This document shows, piece after piece, positions 1 through 9,160 of a stretch of DNA of 64,000 bases. The notes under the pieces are model-generated. The model was given only the letters and a program-made list of their open reading frames with translations. It was not told the DNA's origin and did not search any database. The translations under genes were made by a program, and so were the position numbers. Source of the DNA: Symsagittifera roscoffensis (lineage: Eukaryota > Xenacoelomorpha > Acoela > Convolutidae); contig NC_087064.1 in assembly GCF_963678635.1 (NCBI RefSeq), forward strand, positions 61,187,548-61,251,547, in the 5' to 3' direction. The stretch's first letter is position 1. Each line of letters starts with the position of its first letter.

Positions 1-268
1 TGAAAACTTTTCGCCCAATTTGGTGCTCGGACCGATGACCCTGGGATTAAGAGTCTCATGCTCTACCGACTGAGCTAGCCGGGCTGTATGATGTCAACTA
101 AGAGACTGTGTTTGCTAATGATCACCCTTTTTCCGAAATTTTTGTTGAATTGTTTTTTCTGTTGAATAAAATATAGAGGAATTGATAAGGTTTTTTTTTC
201 GATTGCGTTTAAGCACTCCGTGAAATGGATTCGCAAAAGATTGTTTTTTGAATACCATAAAAACTTTT

Positions 269-341
269 CGCCCAACGTGGGGCTCGAACCCACGACCCTG
301 GGATTAAGAGTCCCATGCTCTACCGACTGAGCTAGCCGGGC
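269..341 (-). tRNA. tRNA-Lys(CUU), class A reference copy
   Basis: Full 73-nt tRNA on the minus strand starting GCCCGGCTAGCTCAG at 341. Acceptor stem 1-7/66-72 pairs with two G-U wobbles; D arm carries G18 G19; anticodon stem 27-31/39-43 is perfect around the loop CTCTTAA (anticodon CTT, positions 34-36); T stem is perfect with loop TTCGAGC; discriminator base is G73. The A box (TAGCTCAGTCGG) and B box (GGTTCGAGCCC) are internal Pol III promoters. A T5 terminator lies about 5 nt past the 3' end. No intron. It charges and delivers lysine at AAG codons if expressed. It is the unit closest to the element 1 insertion on the left. Confidence 0.93.
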
Positions 342-506
342 TGTCTGCTGTTAACTAAGAGACTGTGTTTGCTAATGATCACCCTTTTTCCGAAATTTTT
401 GTTGAATTGTTTTTTCTGTTGAAAAAAATATAGAGGAATTGATAAGGTTTTTTTTCAATTGCGTTTAAGCACTCCGTCAAATGGATTCGCAAAAGATTGT
501 TTTTTG

Positions 507-511
507 AATAC
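507..511. repeat. Target site duplication of element 1, left copy
   Basis: AATAC directly before the LTR; the same five bases follow the right LTR at 10044-10048. In an uninterrupted spacer the site reads once, as GAATACCATAAA. A 5-bp duplication fits BEL/Pao integrases. The site is 14-18 bp beyond the 3' end of the neighbouring tRNA. Confidence 0.88.
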
Positions 512-990
512 TGTGCGCTCAATCTCCACGGATTGTAAAAATATCGAATTTCAAACAATTTAATTCGAGCATTTTATCGGCAAAATAACTCGGTAACAAT
601 GAGATTTCATAACAAAACTTTTTTATTGTTATCGGTAACATCGGCCACAATAAACTGCATAACTCAAAGCAAGCTGCAAAAATGGCCAGTATTTGTCCTT
701 GAGACAAATTGCTCTTTTTAAAGGTCAGCCTTAATCAAGGCTGAACCAAATTAGAGCGAAAAGACGGTTAAAATGGGTTTTGGGGGGACCGAACCTGGTT
801 ACGGAGCATCCCATCAAGTTCGGTGCACATTCGAGTTCTAGAAAGGAAATGACCTAGGCGGGATTCGAACCGGCGCCGAAACCGCCGGGATGCACCATGT
901 ATACGCTCGGCTACTGTCCCTATATGCATTTATATTTTGGTTCAGTTTTATGCATTTATACTCTCGCACATTTACATTTGCGCTGCAACA
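512..990 (-). repeat. 3' LTR of element 1
   Basis: 479 bp, starting TGTTGCAGCG and ending GCGCACA in element orientation, so TG...CA ends. On the element strand it holds two TATAAATGCAT-type TATA boxes near its start, a tRNA-like Pol III promoter (851-920), a perfect 8-bp stem hairpin (TCAGCCTT / AAGGCTGA, 725-745), and an AATAAA poly(A) signal at 622-627. The last residues and stop codon of pol lie inside its first 19 bp. Confidence 0.92.
851..920 (-). other. tRNA-like Pol III promoter inside LTR
   Basis: On the element strand this 70-nt block begins GGGACAGTAGCCGAGCG and ends CCCGCCTAGGTC. It has an A-box-like TAGCCGAGCG and a B box GGTTCGAATCC that fits the GGTTCGANTCC consensus exactly. 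A 5-bp stem CGGCG/CGCCG with a 7-nt loop GTTTCGG sits between them. The acceptor arms hardly pair and the variable region is missing, so it is not a working tRNA. It lies directly downstream of a TATAAATGCATATA motif. It may be a captured tRNA, a SINE-like head or a chance regulatory module; I do not recognise a parent tRNA. Confidence 0.6.
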
Positions 991-3900
991 TCCTCCGCCC
1001 CTAAAGACGGAAGAACAGGTGCGAGTTTTACGGTCGGTCGTATCAGCTCGCTCGTAACAGTTTTGATATCGGCGGATCGGGCGCATCCGTCTTTGCCGTA
1101 GTGTAGTTTAGCAATACGGGCGAGTGGGTAATGCCCACGTGGGCTGTCGGGTTCGACTACCCAAACCAAGTCGCCGGTTTTCAGTGTGACATCCGAATCA
1201 TTATGCCACTTTGCTCTCTTGTTGAGAGATGGTACATATTCACGCAGCCAGCGTGACCAAACTGCGTTAGCGTACGATTGTGCTCTGGCGTAACGCTTTT
1301 TATTATCAAAGTTATCTTCGAAACTTAACGACGGGAAGCTAGCTGCGCTGTGACCGAGAATGAAGTGATTCGGGGTGAGTGCCTCTAGGTCGTGCGGATC
1401 GGAACTGACCGGAGTGATCGGTCTTGCGTTAAGTAATTGTTCAACTAGGCAGAGCGTTGTTCCTAGAACTTCCTCAGTTAATCTCCTGTTGCCTAATATG
1501 TCGTACAACACTCGCTTAACACTTCTCACTAGCCGCTCCCAGGCGCCACCGTGATGAGGGGCACTGGGCGGGTTAAACTTCCACTTAATGCCTTTGTGGA
1601 CGAAAACGGCCGGGGCGACTTTGTTCCAATTTTGGACACAGGATAGGAGCTCCTTTTGAGCACCAACAAAATTCGTGCCATTGTCAGAAAGAATGGTTTT
1701 GGGGGTACCTCGCCTTGCAATAAATCGCTCTACGCCCATGACGCAGGAACTAGTATCGAGAGATGGAACCAACTCGATGTGAACTGCTCGAGTCGTGAGG
1801 CAGGTAAATAGGAAACCCCATCTCTTTTCGGTACTTCGGCGTATTGGCACTTGAAACGGGCCAAAGTAATCAACACCTGTGTTGGAGAAGGGAGGCTGCT
1901 TGTAACCCAGTCTTTCAATCGGTAGGTCAGACATAATGGGCACAACTGTTTTTGCTTTGCGCTTACGGCATGTTATGCAAGTATTTTCGATGTTCCCAAT
2001 TAACCAGCGCAACTTCAGAACAATGTATTTCAACTGAACTACAGCACGCATGTAATCCAACCCCTGATGTGCATGTTGAAAGTGCATATGCCTAATCAAC
2101 ATATGAGCAACTCGGTGTCGACCATCCAGTATTATTGGATGTTTGCTATCAAAGTCGGTATCAACAAGACAGCTGATACGTCCAGTTGAACGCAGGATGC
2201 CAGCTGGGCCGATGAACGGAGAATATTTAGCAATCCGACTTTTCTTTGTTATCAGTTTATCGGACTGAAGTATTTTCACTTCGGCAGGAAATGATTCGGA
2301 CTGAGCGAGATAAATGAGCTTCTGCTCGGCAATATCTAACTCGGACGGGTCGGTTATTTCAAGCGTTTTTGTACGGAAGTGTTTATGCGATGGTAGCACA
2401 CGAAGCATAAACGCTAAAACACGTTTGTACTTTACAATTGAGCTGAATTTATCCCAATTTTTAAACAGACGGCTCGACGGCGCTTTCTCAGATGAAGCAT
2501 CAACAACAAACGTAGATGCAGTCTCAAGGCATGTATCAATGTCACAGAGTGGGCCTTTTAATTGGATCTTTTTGATGACATCAGTGTTCGGCTTGAATGG
2601 CCAATCACATGTCCTCAATATACTAGGGCCTCTAACCCAGCTGCTATCCTTGAGGGCTTCCGAAGAAATCCCTCGTGTGCCGGTATCAGCTGGGTTATCA
2701 CCACTGAGTACATGATTCCATTGATCAATGGTGGTGGACTCCAAGATTTCACCAGTGCGGTTTCCAACAACCACAGGAAGTTTGTTGCACGAGTTAAGCC
2801 ACTGGAGAACGGTGGTAGAATCAGTCCACATGAATACATTGCTTACTTTGAAAGTAAGCGCTTTCAAAATCTCTTCTTTGAGTCGAGTCGCAAGCAGAGC
2901 AGCCTGAAGCTCTAACTTGGGAATGGAGAGCATCTTCATAGGCGCTACACGGGCTTTCCCAAATACAAAAGCTAACTCGGTCTTTTGCGATTTAGCAAGT
3001 CGGGCTCGGAGAAACGATACGGCGCAAAAAACGTCCTGCGAACTATCACCGAACGTGTGAAGTTCAAAGCGGTCGAACGGTTCGGTAAAGTAGCTACGAG
3101 GTATCGTCAGAGTACCTAATAGTGGAAGTCCTGAGTGCCAATCTAGAAATTGTTGTTTAATTTCCTCTGGGAGATCATCATCCCACTTTTGACCACTGAT
3201 TCTCCATATGTCTTTTAGTAAAAGGCGCGCTTTCACAGTATATGGAGCTACCAGTCCTATTGGATCAAAAACTGAGGAAACAAAACTCAACACGGTGCGT
3301 TGAGTAATTGCTTTATCTAGTGGTCGATCAACACCTCTACTTACTACTAGGGTATCTTTTACATGATCCCACCTGAGACCAAGAACATGCGACGATTGGT
3401 CTGGACTCTTACAAATATCCTTAACTGACGGGTTGGACTCACGGTTGTCCGGATTAAGAGCGGTTGTAACTTCGGGTACATTGCTAACAAACTTTGTCAG
3501 GTTAAACCCACCTAATTTGAGCATTGCGACTAAGTCTTTACTTAGGCTAAGAGCGTCAGCGGTATTTTCGAACGAGTCAAGATAGTCGTCTATGTAAAAC
3601 TTCTGGACAACGGTTGAAGCGGCTTCGGGGTATTCAGCTTGATTATCAGAAGCAGTTTTTTGTAGCGCGAAATCCGCACAAGTTGGCGAATCACGAGCGC
3701 CAAAAATATGACGGGTGTATTGGTGAACCATCACACTTGAAGTGGGGTCCTCCCGCCACAAAAAACGGAGAGACGGTTGATCTCGCGCAAGTACTCCAAC
3801 TTGTAAGAACATACCTTCTATGTCCGCTGAGACGGCGTACTTGTGTTGACGGAACCTCAACAGTACAAAAATAAGATTTTGAAGGAGATCCGGGCCAACC

Positions 3901-4403
3901 AAGAGAGATCTATTTAAGGAAGTGCCATGAAATTTGGATGCTCCATTGAGCACACGGCGCACCTTGCCGGGTTTGTTCGGGTTCAAAACCGGATGGTGTG
4001 GAAGATACCACTCACGTTCGGCTCGTGAGCTGGGATCGTGCGGGTTGACGGTTATGACATATCCTTTACTTATATCTTCTCTGATTGTTTCGGTATACTT
4101 CTCGCGAAGTAACGGATCTTTATCTAATTTTTTCTCTAACGACTTTAATTGGGCTAATGAAGAATAATAATTGTTAGGCAAGCTAACATCATTATCACTC
4201 CACAGCATCGGTACAGTGTAACGCTCACCATCGTGAACGGTTTCAGTTTTTAGGATCGACAAAGCACGCTTGTCTGCGGCGGAACGGGCATCTACTTGCT
4301 TGAACGCACCATACGACTCTAACTCATAGCAAGTTTTGATTTGGTCGGTCAGAGAAGTATCGTCCGTAACGCAGTTAAAGAAGAAGAATTTAAGGACGAA
4401 CGA
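972..4403 (-). CDS. BEL/Pao pol: reverse transcriptase, RNase H, integrase
   Basis: Open for 1,143 codons from just after a TGA at 4404-4406 to a TAA inside the LTR. The first clear RT-homologous residues begin near 4330. Counting from the conserved SILKTETVHDG segment (about 4262): RT palm SADIEG (D147) and catalytic YIDD (223-226); RNase H with FGDSS (D407), KLELQ (E451) and WTDST (D481); integrase zinc finger with His near 725-732 and CITC (762-765); integrase core D798 (GVDYFGP), D860 (SDNGTNF) and E909 (GGAWER); then the C-terminal domain seen in BEL/Pao integrases (about 1010-1090). All catalytic residues are present. It has no ATG at its front, so it must be made by -1 frameshifting from the protease frame (overlap 4349-4403) or is the result of an old 1-nt indel. 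The C-terminus VAAQM is encoded by the LTR. Confidence 0.93.
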   Translation of the reverse strand, partial: SFVLKFFFFNCVTDDTSLTDQIKTCYELESYGAFKQVDARSAADKRALSILKTETVHDGERYTVPMLWSDNDVSLPNNYYSSLAQLKSLEKKLDKDPLLREKYTETIREDISKGYVITVNPHDPSSRAEREWYLPHHPVLNPNKPGKVRRVLNGASKFHGTSLNRSLLVGPDLLQNLIFVLLRFRQHKYAVSADIEGMFLQVGVLARDQPSLRFLWREDPTSSVMVHQYTRHIFGARDSPTCADFALQKTASDNQAEYPEAASTVVQKFYIDDYLDSFENTADALSLSKDLVAMLKLGGFNLTKFVSNVPEVTTALNPDNRESNPSVKDICKSPDQSSHVLGLRWDHVKDTLVVSRGVDRPLDKAITQRTVLSFVSSVFDPIGLVAPYTVKARLLLKDIWRISGQKWDDDLPEEIKQQFLDWHSGLPLLGTLTIPRSYFTEPFDRFELHTFGDSSQDVFCAVSFLRARLAKSQKTELAFVFGKARVAPMKMLSIPKLELQAALLATRLKEEILKALTFKVSNVFMWTDSTTVLQWLNSCNKLPVVVGNRTGEILESTTIDQWNHVLSGDNPADTGTRGISSEALKDSSWVRGPSILRTCDWPFKPNTDVIKKIQLKGPLCDIDTCLETASTFVVDASSEKAPSSRLFKNWDKFSSIVKYKRVLAFMLRVLPSHKHFRTKTLEITDPSELDIAEQKLIYLAQSESFPAEVKILQSDKLITKKSRIAKYSPFIGPAGILRSTGRISCLVDTDFDSKHPIILDGRHRVAHMLIRHMHFQHAHQGLDYMRAVVQLKYIVLKLRWLIGNIENTCITCRKRKAKTVVPIMSDLPIERLGYKQPPFSNTGVDYFGPFQVPIRRSTEKRWGFLFTCLTTRAVHIELVPSLDTSSCVMGVERFIARRGTPKTILSDNGTNFVGAQKELLSCVQNWNKVAPAVFVHKGIKWKFNPPSAPHHGGAWERLVRSVKRVLYDILGNRRLTEEVLGTTLCLVEQLLNARPITPVSSDPHDLEALTPNHFILGHSAASFPSLSFEDNFDNKKRYARAQSYANAVWSRWLREYVPSLNKRAKWHNDSDVTLKTGDLVWVVEPDSPRGHYPLARIAKLHYGKDGCARSADIKTVTSELIRPTVKLAPVLPSLGAEDVAAQM
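991..1002 (-). promoter_or_regulatory. Polypurine tract of element 1
   Basis: On the element strand, AGGGGCGGAGGA abuts the 3' LTR start (TGTTGC). A purine run with one C at this position is where plus-strand DNA synthesis would be primed. It lies inside the end of the pol frame. Confidence 0.75.
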
Positions 4404-5574
4404 TCAGGAGACGGACCACTAATGACCCAACCTATCGGAAGTCGGACGGCGCACGGTGAGTCAAGTTCATCTCCGAAGACATGTTCGAGGGGTCTTATCG
4501 CATGATAGAAGTCCTGTCCTATAACTATCTCAATCTCTTTGTAATTATACGCAGTCGTCTTTAACGGGGCTAGTTGCGGGTAATTGACCTGCAATTCGGA
4601 AACGTTTATAACATCGGGTCCTATATACATGTTGTGCTTAACGAAAGCGACAAACGAAAACGAAAATTCACTTTCATTGGGCTTTGCGGAAACTTTCAAG
4701 TGAACTCGTTGAGTTTTAGATACCTTGGCTGAGTTAAAACCATCGGTCGTAACATTTACGGGCGTGCCAACTAATTTCAGACGTTCAACGAGTGCCGCGG
4801 AAACCCAAGAATGAGTGGAACCGGTGTCACAAAGTGCTAGTGCATTCGAATTTTCCGAACCAGAGGACACATCTACCAACGCAACGGGAAGAATACCTTT
4901 TGCAGTTCCCTCACAAGGTTTAACACAAGCTGCGTTATTTGCAGAAGTAGTGTTTGTATTAGTTTGAGTCGATGGTGATCGGTCGGCCTCTTTGGGCGGG
5001 AAAACTTTCTCGGCTCCATGAAGAAGCACATTGTGAGTGCTCTCACAGTCCTGTTTTGGGCATTTTCTTGCCTTTTGGCACTTTCGGAAGGTATGGTTGC
5101 CTTGTAAACAAGAAAAACAGAGCTTTTCTTCTGCTACATATTTAGCCCTTTGTGTTGCGTTTTTCTCTTTGAACACGGAACAGTTCCAGAGTGCATGCTG
5201 CCCTTTGCATAGCGAGCATGGAGGAAACCTTGTCTTTTCTCTACTTTTCTCATCCTTAGAACTTACCTTAGTGTTACCTGCAAGCACTTTTGTAACTACT
5301 TTTTGTTTAACTGGTTCTTCAGACTTACCCTTAGAATTGATCGTTTTCAGCCTCTCATGACCCTCCGCTTTTTCTTTGAGCCATTCATTGAAATCTAGCA
5401 GAGTTGGTCTATGCCATTGGCGTCTTACGGTTTGCATCGACCATGCCTCCTTAAGGTTCGGGGGAAGCTTACTCACAGCCTGATTCAGTAAGTTAACACT
5501 TTTCAGGTCGTCGTTAAAAGACAGAGACTTGAATACGGCAACAAGTCCAGAAATTGCAGAGGAAAATCCAATTA
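4349..5574 (-). CDS. Gag C-terminus and aspartic protease, 5'-truncated
   Basis: Open frame that runs back to the junction with tRNA array DNA at 5574/5575. It starts with the end of the conserved mid-gag region (NLLNQAVSKLPPNLKEAW). Taking the SKLPPN segment (5476) as residue 1: zinc knuckles at C87-C90-H94-C99 (CX2CX3HX4C) and C120-C123-H128-C133 (CX2CX4HX4C), a further Cys/His cluster at C139, C144, H148, and an aspartic protease active site LCDTGST (D217). Upstream of the junction the frame meets a TAA in the tRNA anticodon loop, and there is no ATG before residue 14, so the natural start has been lost. It stops at 4349-4351, 55 nt into the pol frame. Confidence 0.9.
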
Positions 5575-5625
5575 CACGACCCTTGGATTAAGAGTCCCAT
5601 GCTCTACCGACTGAGCTAGCCGGGC
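5575..5625 (-). pseudogene. tRNA-Lys, 3' part deleted at element junction
   Basis: Only positions 1-51 remain; the T loop, B box and acceptor 3' strand are replaced by gag sequence. It carries C42A, the mark of the sub-class A copies found at 12375, 12888, 42237, 43522, 49799 and 51338. Confidence 0.88.
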
Positions 5626-6419
5626 TGTATGATGATAACTAACAGACTATGTTTGCTAATGATCATCCTTTTTCCGAAGTTTTTAGTTGAAATGTTTTTT
5701 CTGTTATATAAAATATAGAAAAATTGAAAATATTTTTTATTTGCCCTGAAGCTGTCCGTCATTTGGATTTGAAAAATATTTTTTTTTATAGAAGATTATG
5801 AAAACTTCTTGCCCAATTTGGTGCTCGAACCCATGACCCTGGGATTAAGAGTCTCATGCTCTACCGACTGAGCTAGCCGGGCTGTATGATGTCAACTAAG
5901 AGACTGTGTTTGCTAATGATCACCCTTTTTCCGAAATTTTTGTTGAATTGTTTTTTCTGTTGAATAAAATATAGAGGAATTGATAAGATTTTTTTTCAAT
6001 TGCGTTTAAGCACTCCGTCAAACGGATTCGCAAAAGATTGTTTTTTGAATACCTTAAAGACTTTTCGCCCAACGTGGGGCTCGAACCCACGACCCTGGGA
6101 GGAAGAATTCCATGCTCTAACGACTGAGTTAGCCGGGCTGTATGATGTTAACTAAGAGACTGTGTTTGCTAATGATCATCTTTTTTCCGAAGTTTTTGGT
6201 TGAAATGTTTTTTCTGTTATATAAAATATAGAAAAATTGAAAAGATTTTTTATTTGCCCTGAAGCTGTCCGTCATTTGGATTTGAAAAATATTGTTTTTT
6301 TGAAGATTATGAAAAGTTTTTGCCCAATTTGGTGCTCGAACCCATGACCCTGGGATTAAGAGTCTCATGCTCTACGGACTGAGCTAGCCGGGCTGTATGA
6401 TGTTAACTAAAAGACTGTG
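5575..6419 (-). repeat. tRNA-Lys array piece embedded in element 1
   Basis: Three and a half array units occupy the middle of gag: a class A copy cut at its 3' side (5575-5625), class C at 5810-5882, class B at 6066-6138 and class C at 6321-6393. The left junction with gag/protease falls in a short shared CACGACC-like stretch. The right junction is GACTGTG (array) followed by ACAATCAGG (gag) at 6419/6420. The same order A-C-B-C followed by the same gag junction is found at 12888-13754 and 43522-44388, where the A copy is complete. Confidence 0.9.
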
Positions 6420-8036
6420 ACAATCAGGAACGAACGGTTGATTAGCATGTGAAAAGTTTTCAGGCTGCGCAAAGAACACAGTCCCTCCACTTGTAATAGG
6501 AACAAAATTATTCGTAGGAACAATCGGAGTTACTGCGGAAAAAACAGTTGTCGAAGGAACGTAGTGCTGTTGAGTTGACATTAAAGGGGTAGCAACAGCT
6601 GGTCTCCACAAATTACTATAAGGATTGTAGTGGTCACTTGAAAAGTTATAACTACTAACGGGAACACCCATATGTTGTTGTGATGGGGCTACAGGTGCTT
6701 GGTAGCCAGCTACTACTGATCCTGCAGTGTGATGACTTAAAGAAACATGATTAACTGCTGTTGATGCAGGAACAAACGGTGTTACACCAGAAGGAACTTC
6801 TGCAGATGATGGCGGAGCAAAATAGTTTTCAGAAGTTACCGGGACTACTGAACCTGTGTTTGGATTGCCTAGCACCGGATGAGTGGACAAAAAAGTTTGC
6901 TGAGGCAAATTATTAGAAACAGGTTGAATGACCTGCTGTAACCCTACTGGATTGTTAACGGAAACCTGCGATCGGACCAAATTCGACAAATTATGATGTT
7001 GTCCGTGAATGTGGTTACTGTAATACAATCCCGGATCACTAGAAGCTGCGGGGCGGTTATTCACGCCTGTAAAACTTGATGAGACCAAGTAATTTGTTGA
7101 TGCAGGATAAGTTGCCTCAGGAGCTGTTGAACGAACGTGCTGCTCTTGATTGGGAACTACAACAGCATCAGGCTGATTGTGGTCGACAGATTCGACCCAG
7201 TGACGCGTACGATCCTTTTCGTCTATTGATAGTTGTGGAGAGATTCGAGTTAAACCACTTTCCTCAGCATTCTCACTGATTTCCGACAACTCATCTTCTA
7301 ACTCAAGCCCTTTCAACTCAATTTCTGCCAGTTTTTTCCTGTGTTCTTCAGCCAATTCTTCCAACTCTAAACGACTTTGTTGTTCTTTCAGTCTTAATGA
7401 TACCTTTGCCTGCCTCTCAAGTTCCTCTTGTTGTTTCTTTAAAATCATTAAAACGCGCTTTTTCTCAGAAAGTGTTTTCGACGGAGCGGCGGTATAACTA
7501 GATTTCTGAGAGCCCGATTGCTGATGTCGGCTGCTTCGATGCGACAACTTAGAGCGGGTATCTGTTTTATGCGACCGGGGTTTTTCACTTTTTTCAGAAT
7601 GATGAGAAACTTTTGAGCTGCTATCAATTTTGTCCGGCTCTGTTACTGTCTCAAAACTTGTTTTATATGTGATAGCTTCCTGCAAAACTTTATCGTTGCT
7701 TTGAGTCAACTTATGAAGCCACATATCCTGTGCCGGTATCAATTCGTCGGGATTGGCACTTTTTGCAGCCATATCAATCAACTCAGTATTTATCTCGACC
7801 GCTTGCTCTATATAGTTCCTACATTTTTCAATATAAGTATCAATTTTTGAGCAACGACTCTGACTCTCTATGTATTCTAAAATTATCTCGTGGCATTTAT
7901 AAAGTTCGTTTTCGAGAGTGCTACGTTTCTCAAACAACTTCTTAATTTTCTTCTGAAACTTAACTTCCATGCTTAATAATTTCAGAAATAAACGACTCTC
8001 AGAACATACTGTATTTTCACTCAAGTAAATCCACAA
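6384..8036 (-). CDS. Gag N-terminal region fused to array-derived tail
   Basis: 550 codons. The likelier start is the second Met (MEVKF, codon 23, at 7970), which begins the first recognisable charged helical region; the first Met is at 8036. About residues 185-275 form a long charged coiled coil (KKQQEELERQAKV, EELAEEHRKKLAEIELKG). The second half is Ser/Pro/Val-rich and low in complexity. The last 11 residues (HSLLVNIIQPG) and the stop are array sequence: the TAG stop is part of the tRNA 5' end (GGCTAG). I assign it to gag from position between the leader and the protease frame, not from a recognised domain. A good splice-donor-like CAGGTAAAAG lies just upstream on the element strand (near 8046). 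Confidence 0.8.
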   Translation of the reverse strand: MWIYLSENTVCSESRLFLKLLSMEVKFQKKIKKLFEKRSTLENELYKCHEIILEYIESQSRCSKIDTYIEKCRNYIEQAVEINTELIDMAAKSANPDELIPAQDMWLHKLTQSNDKVLQEAITYKTSFETVTEPDKIDSSSKVSHHSEKSEKPRSHKTDTRSKLSHRSSRHQQSGSQKSSYTAAPSKTLSEKKRVLMILKKQQEELERQAKVSLRLKEQQSRLELEELAEEHRKKLAEIELKGLELEDELSEISENAEESGLTRISPQLSIDEKDRTRHWVESVDHNQPDAVVVPNQEQHVRSTAPEATYPASTNYLVSSSFTGVNNRPAASSDPGLYYSNHIHGQHHNLSNLVRSQVSVNNPVGLQQVIQPVSNNLPQQTFLSTHPVLGNPNTGSVVPVTSENYFAPPSSAEVPSGVTPFVPASTAVNHVSLSHHTAGSVVAGYQAPVAPSQQHMGVPVSSYNFSSDHYNPYSNLWRPAVATPLMSTQQHYVPSTTVFSAVTPIVPTNNFVPITSGGTVFFAQPENFSHANQPFVPDCHSLLVNIIQPG

Positions 8037-8210
8037 ACTTTTACCTGGCGTTAAAGTTAAAGCTTAAACTGGGCTTTGTGAAACAAGTCTCTTTCACGCG
8101 CTTTTGGGACGGTGCGGATAGTATACGGAGCGCGTGATCCAAGGAACTAGCTCCTAGAATGAATACCATACACTCAAGAGACCTATGCGTCGGCTACGTT
8201 ACGCTAAAGT

Positions 8211-8332
8211 ACCAATGGGGTGGGGAAATTAAGTAGGTAGGTTGAACTCCAACAACGCACACGGAGTAAACCTGAGGATGAAAGAATTCAACTTAACTCA
8301 CTTAATATCACCGTACCTGACCACTTAACATT
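8211..8332. repeat. Leader hairpin module, copy 1
   Basis: Aligns with 8411-8534 at an exact 200-bp offset over its first 80 bp. The loop segment CCTGAGGATGAAA and the AACAAC/CAC run are conserved. The stem here is GTTGAA (8241-8246) with TTCAAC (8287-8292), and TTAAGT (8229-8234) with ACTTAA (8300-8305). Confidence 0.75.
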
Positions 8333-8410
8333 AGTGTCGCGCAACGAAGTCAATAATCGGACGGGCTGAAACGGCTTATATTTACTTGAAGCGTACTGGC
8401 TTTCAGTTTC

Positions 8411-8534
8411 ACCAATGTGGGTGGGGGATCAGGCAAATTGGTTAAGTTCCAACAACACACGCGGAAAAAACCTGAGGATGAAAAAACTCAACTTAATTTG
8501 CCTGATATTTCGCTACCAGACCACTTACCATAAG
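8411..8534. repeat. Leader hairpin module, copy 2
   Basis: The stem is CAGGCAAATT (8430-8439) with AATTTGCCTG (8495-8504), 10 perfect pairs, extended by AAGTT (8444-8448) with AACTT (8490-8494). The stem bases differ from copy 1 but pairing is kept, while the loop is conserved. Confidence 0.75.
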
Positions 8535-9160
8535 GTTGGTGTCATGTTACAGCACAGTTTCGCAGAATTATGGGGACGTTTTGAGGAATTTTTGGCGATT
8601 TTTTACTTTTTTCCCAAAATTTTTCAGAAAACTTTGGTCAGCAGGTTCGAGTCGTAAACCAATCCAAAAAACTAGTCTAGTACCCCTTGTCTATGATCCG
8701 ATTTTTTGGATTTTCAATCCGCTCACAATTACCCAAAAATTTGTGTTATCGGGAAAATTACCACTTGTAGCTTGCTTTGAGTTGGGATACACAATAAGAC
8801 ACCGTATGTAATTTTATTGCACAAAAAAGTTTATAAAAACTAGATGAGTCTTACAGTTTTTTGACGATTTTTTGGAGATTGGGCGGTCACCGGTTTTCGG
8901 ATTATCAAACCATCGGCCAGACGCAGAGAAATTGTTCCATGATTGCTTCTATCACTTCCACAAAACGTCTGTAGCTGGCTTGCGCTTGACAACTCAATCG
9001 ACACCTGAATTTCTCGGTAGGCCTCTCTGAATTTCCTTTGTCAGTTCTTGATAAATAAGAAATATGTCGCGTCCGCTTTTCTGCTTTTTTCAGCTCCTCG
9101 CTGGGACTGATTGAATCTCGATTTAACAGCCTATATAATCGGCGTTAGCTTAGGCCACTC

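Larger units (their letters stand above)
1..511 (-). repeat. tRNA-Lys satellite array, segment 1
   Basis: Two units of the about 256-bp tRNA-Lys repeat, cut by the left edge of the window and on the right by the LTR of element 1. The unit is a 73-nt minus-strand tRNA (positions numbered here as in standard tRNA numbering, which fits without gaps) plus an AT-rich spacer. Class C copy at 12-84; class A copy at 269-341. Class C differs from A at G29A, G49A, C61A, C65A and G66A, which breaks pairs in the anticodon, T and acceptor stems. Next to the tRNA 5' side the spacer keeps a block of about 45 bp shared by all classes; the rest of the spacer differs by class. The spacer at 342-511 ends in AATAC, the target duplication of the element. 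Confidence 0.93.

Noticed and set aside
851-920. A functional tRNA gene in the LTR
   Set aside because: Acceptor strands do not pair and the variable region is missing; only the promoter-like boxes hold up.
2314-4167. Plus-strand frames opposite pol (up to 133 codons)
   Set aside because: Shadows of the 1,143-codon pol frame; no motifs.
6066-6138. Class B as a tRNA-Glu because of the TTC in the loop
   Set aside because: With standard numbering the loop is TTCTTCC and positions 34-36 are CTT; the body is that of tRNA-Lys.
8415-8811. Plus-strand frames of 80-91 codons in the element leader
   Set aside because: Low complexity, antisense to the element, overlapping a hairpin module; no motif seen.
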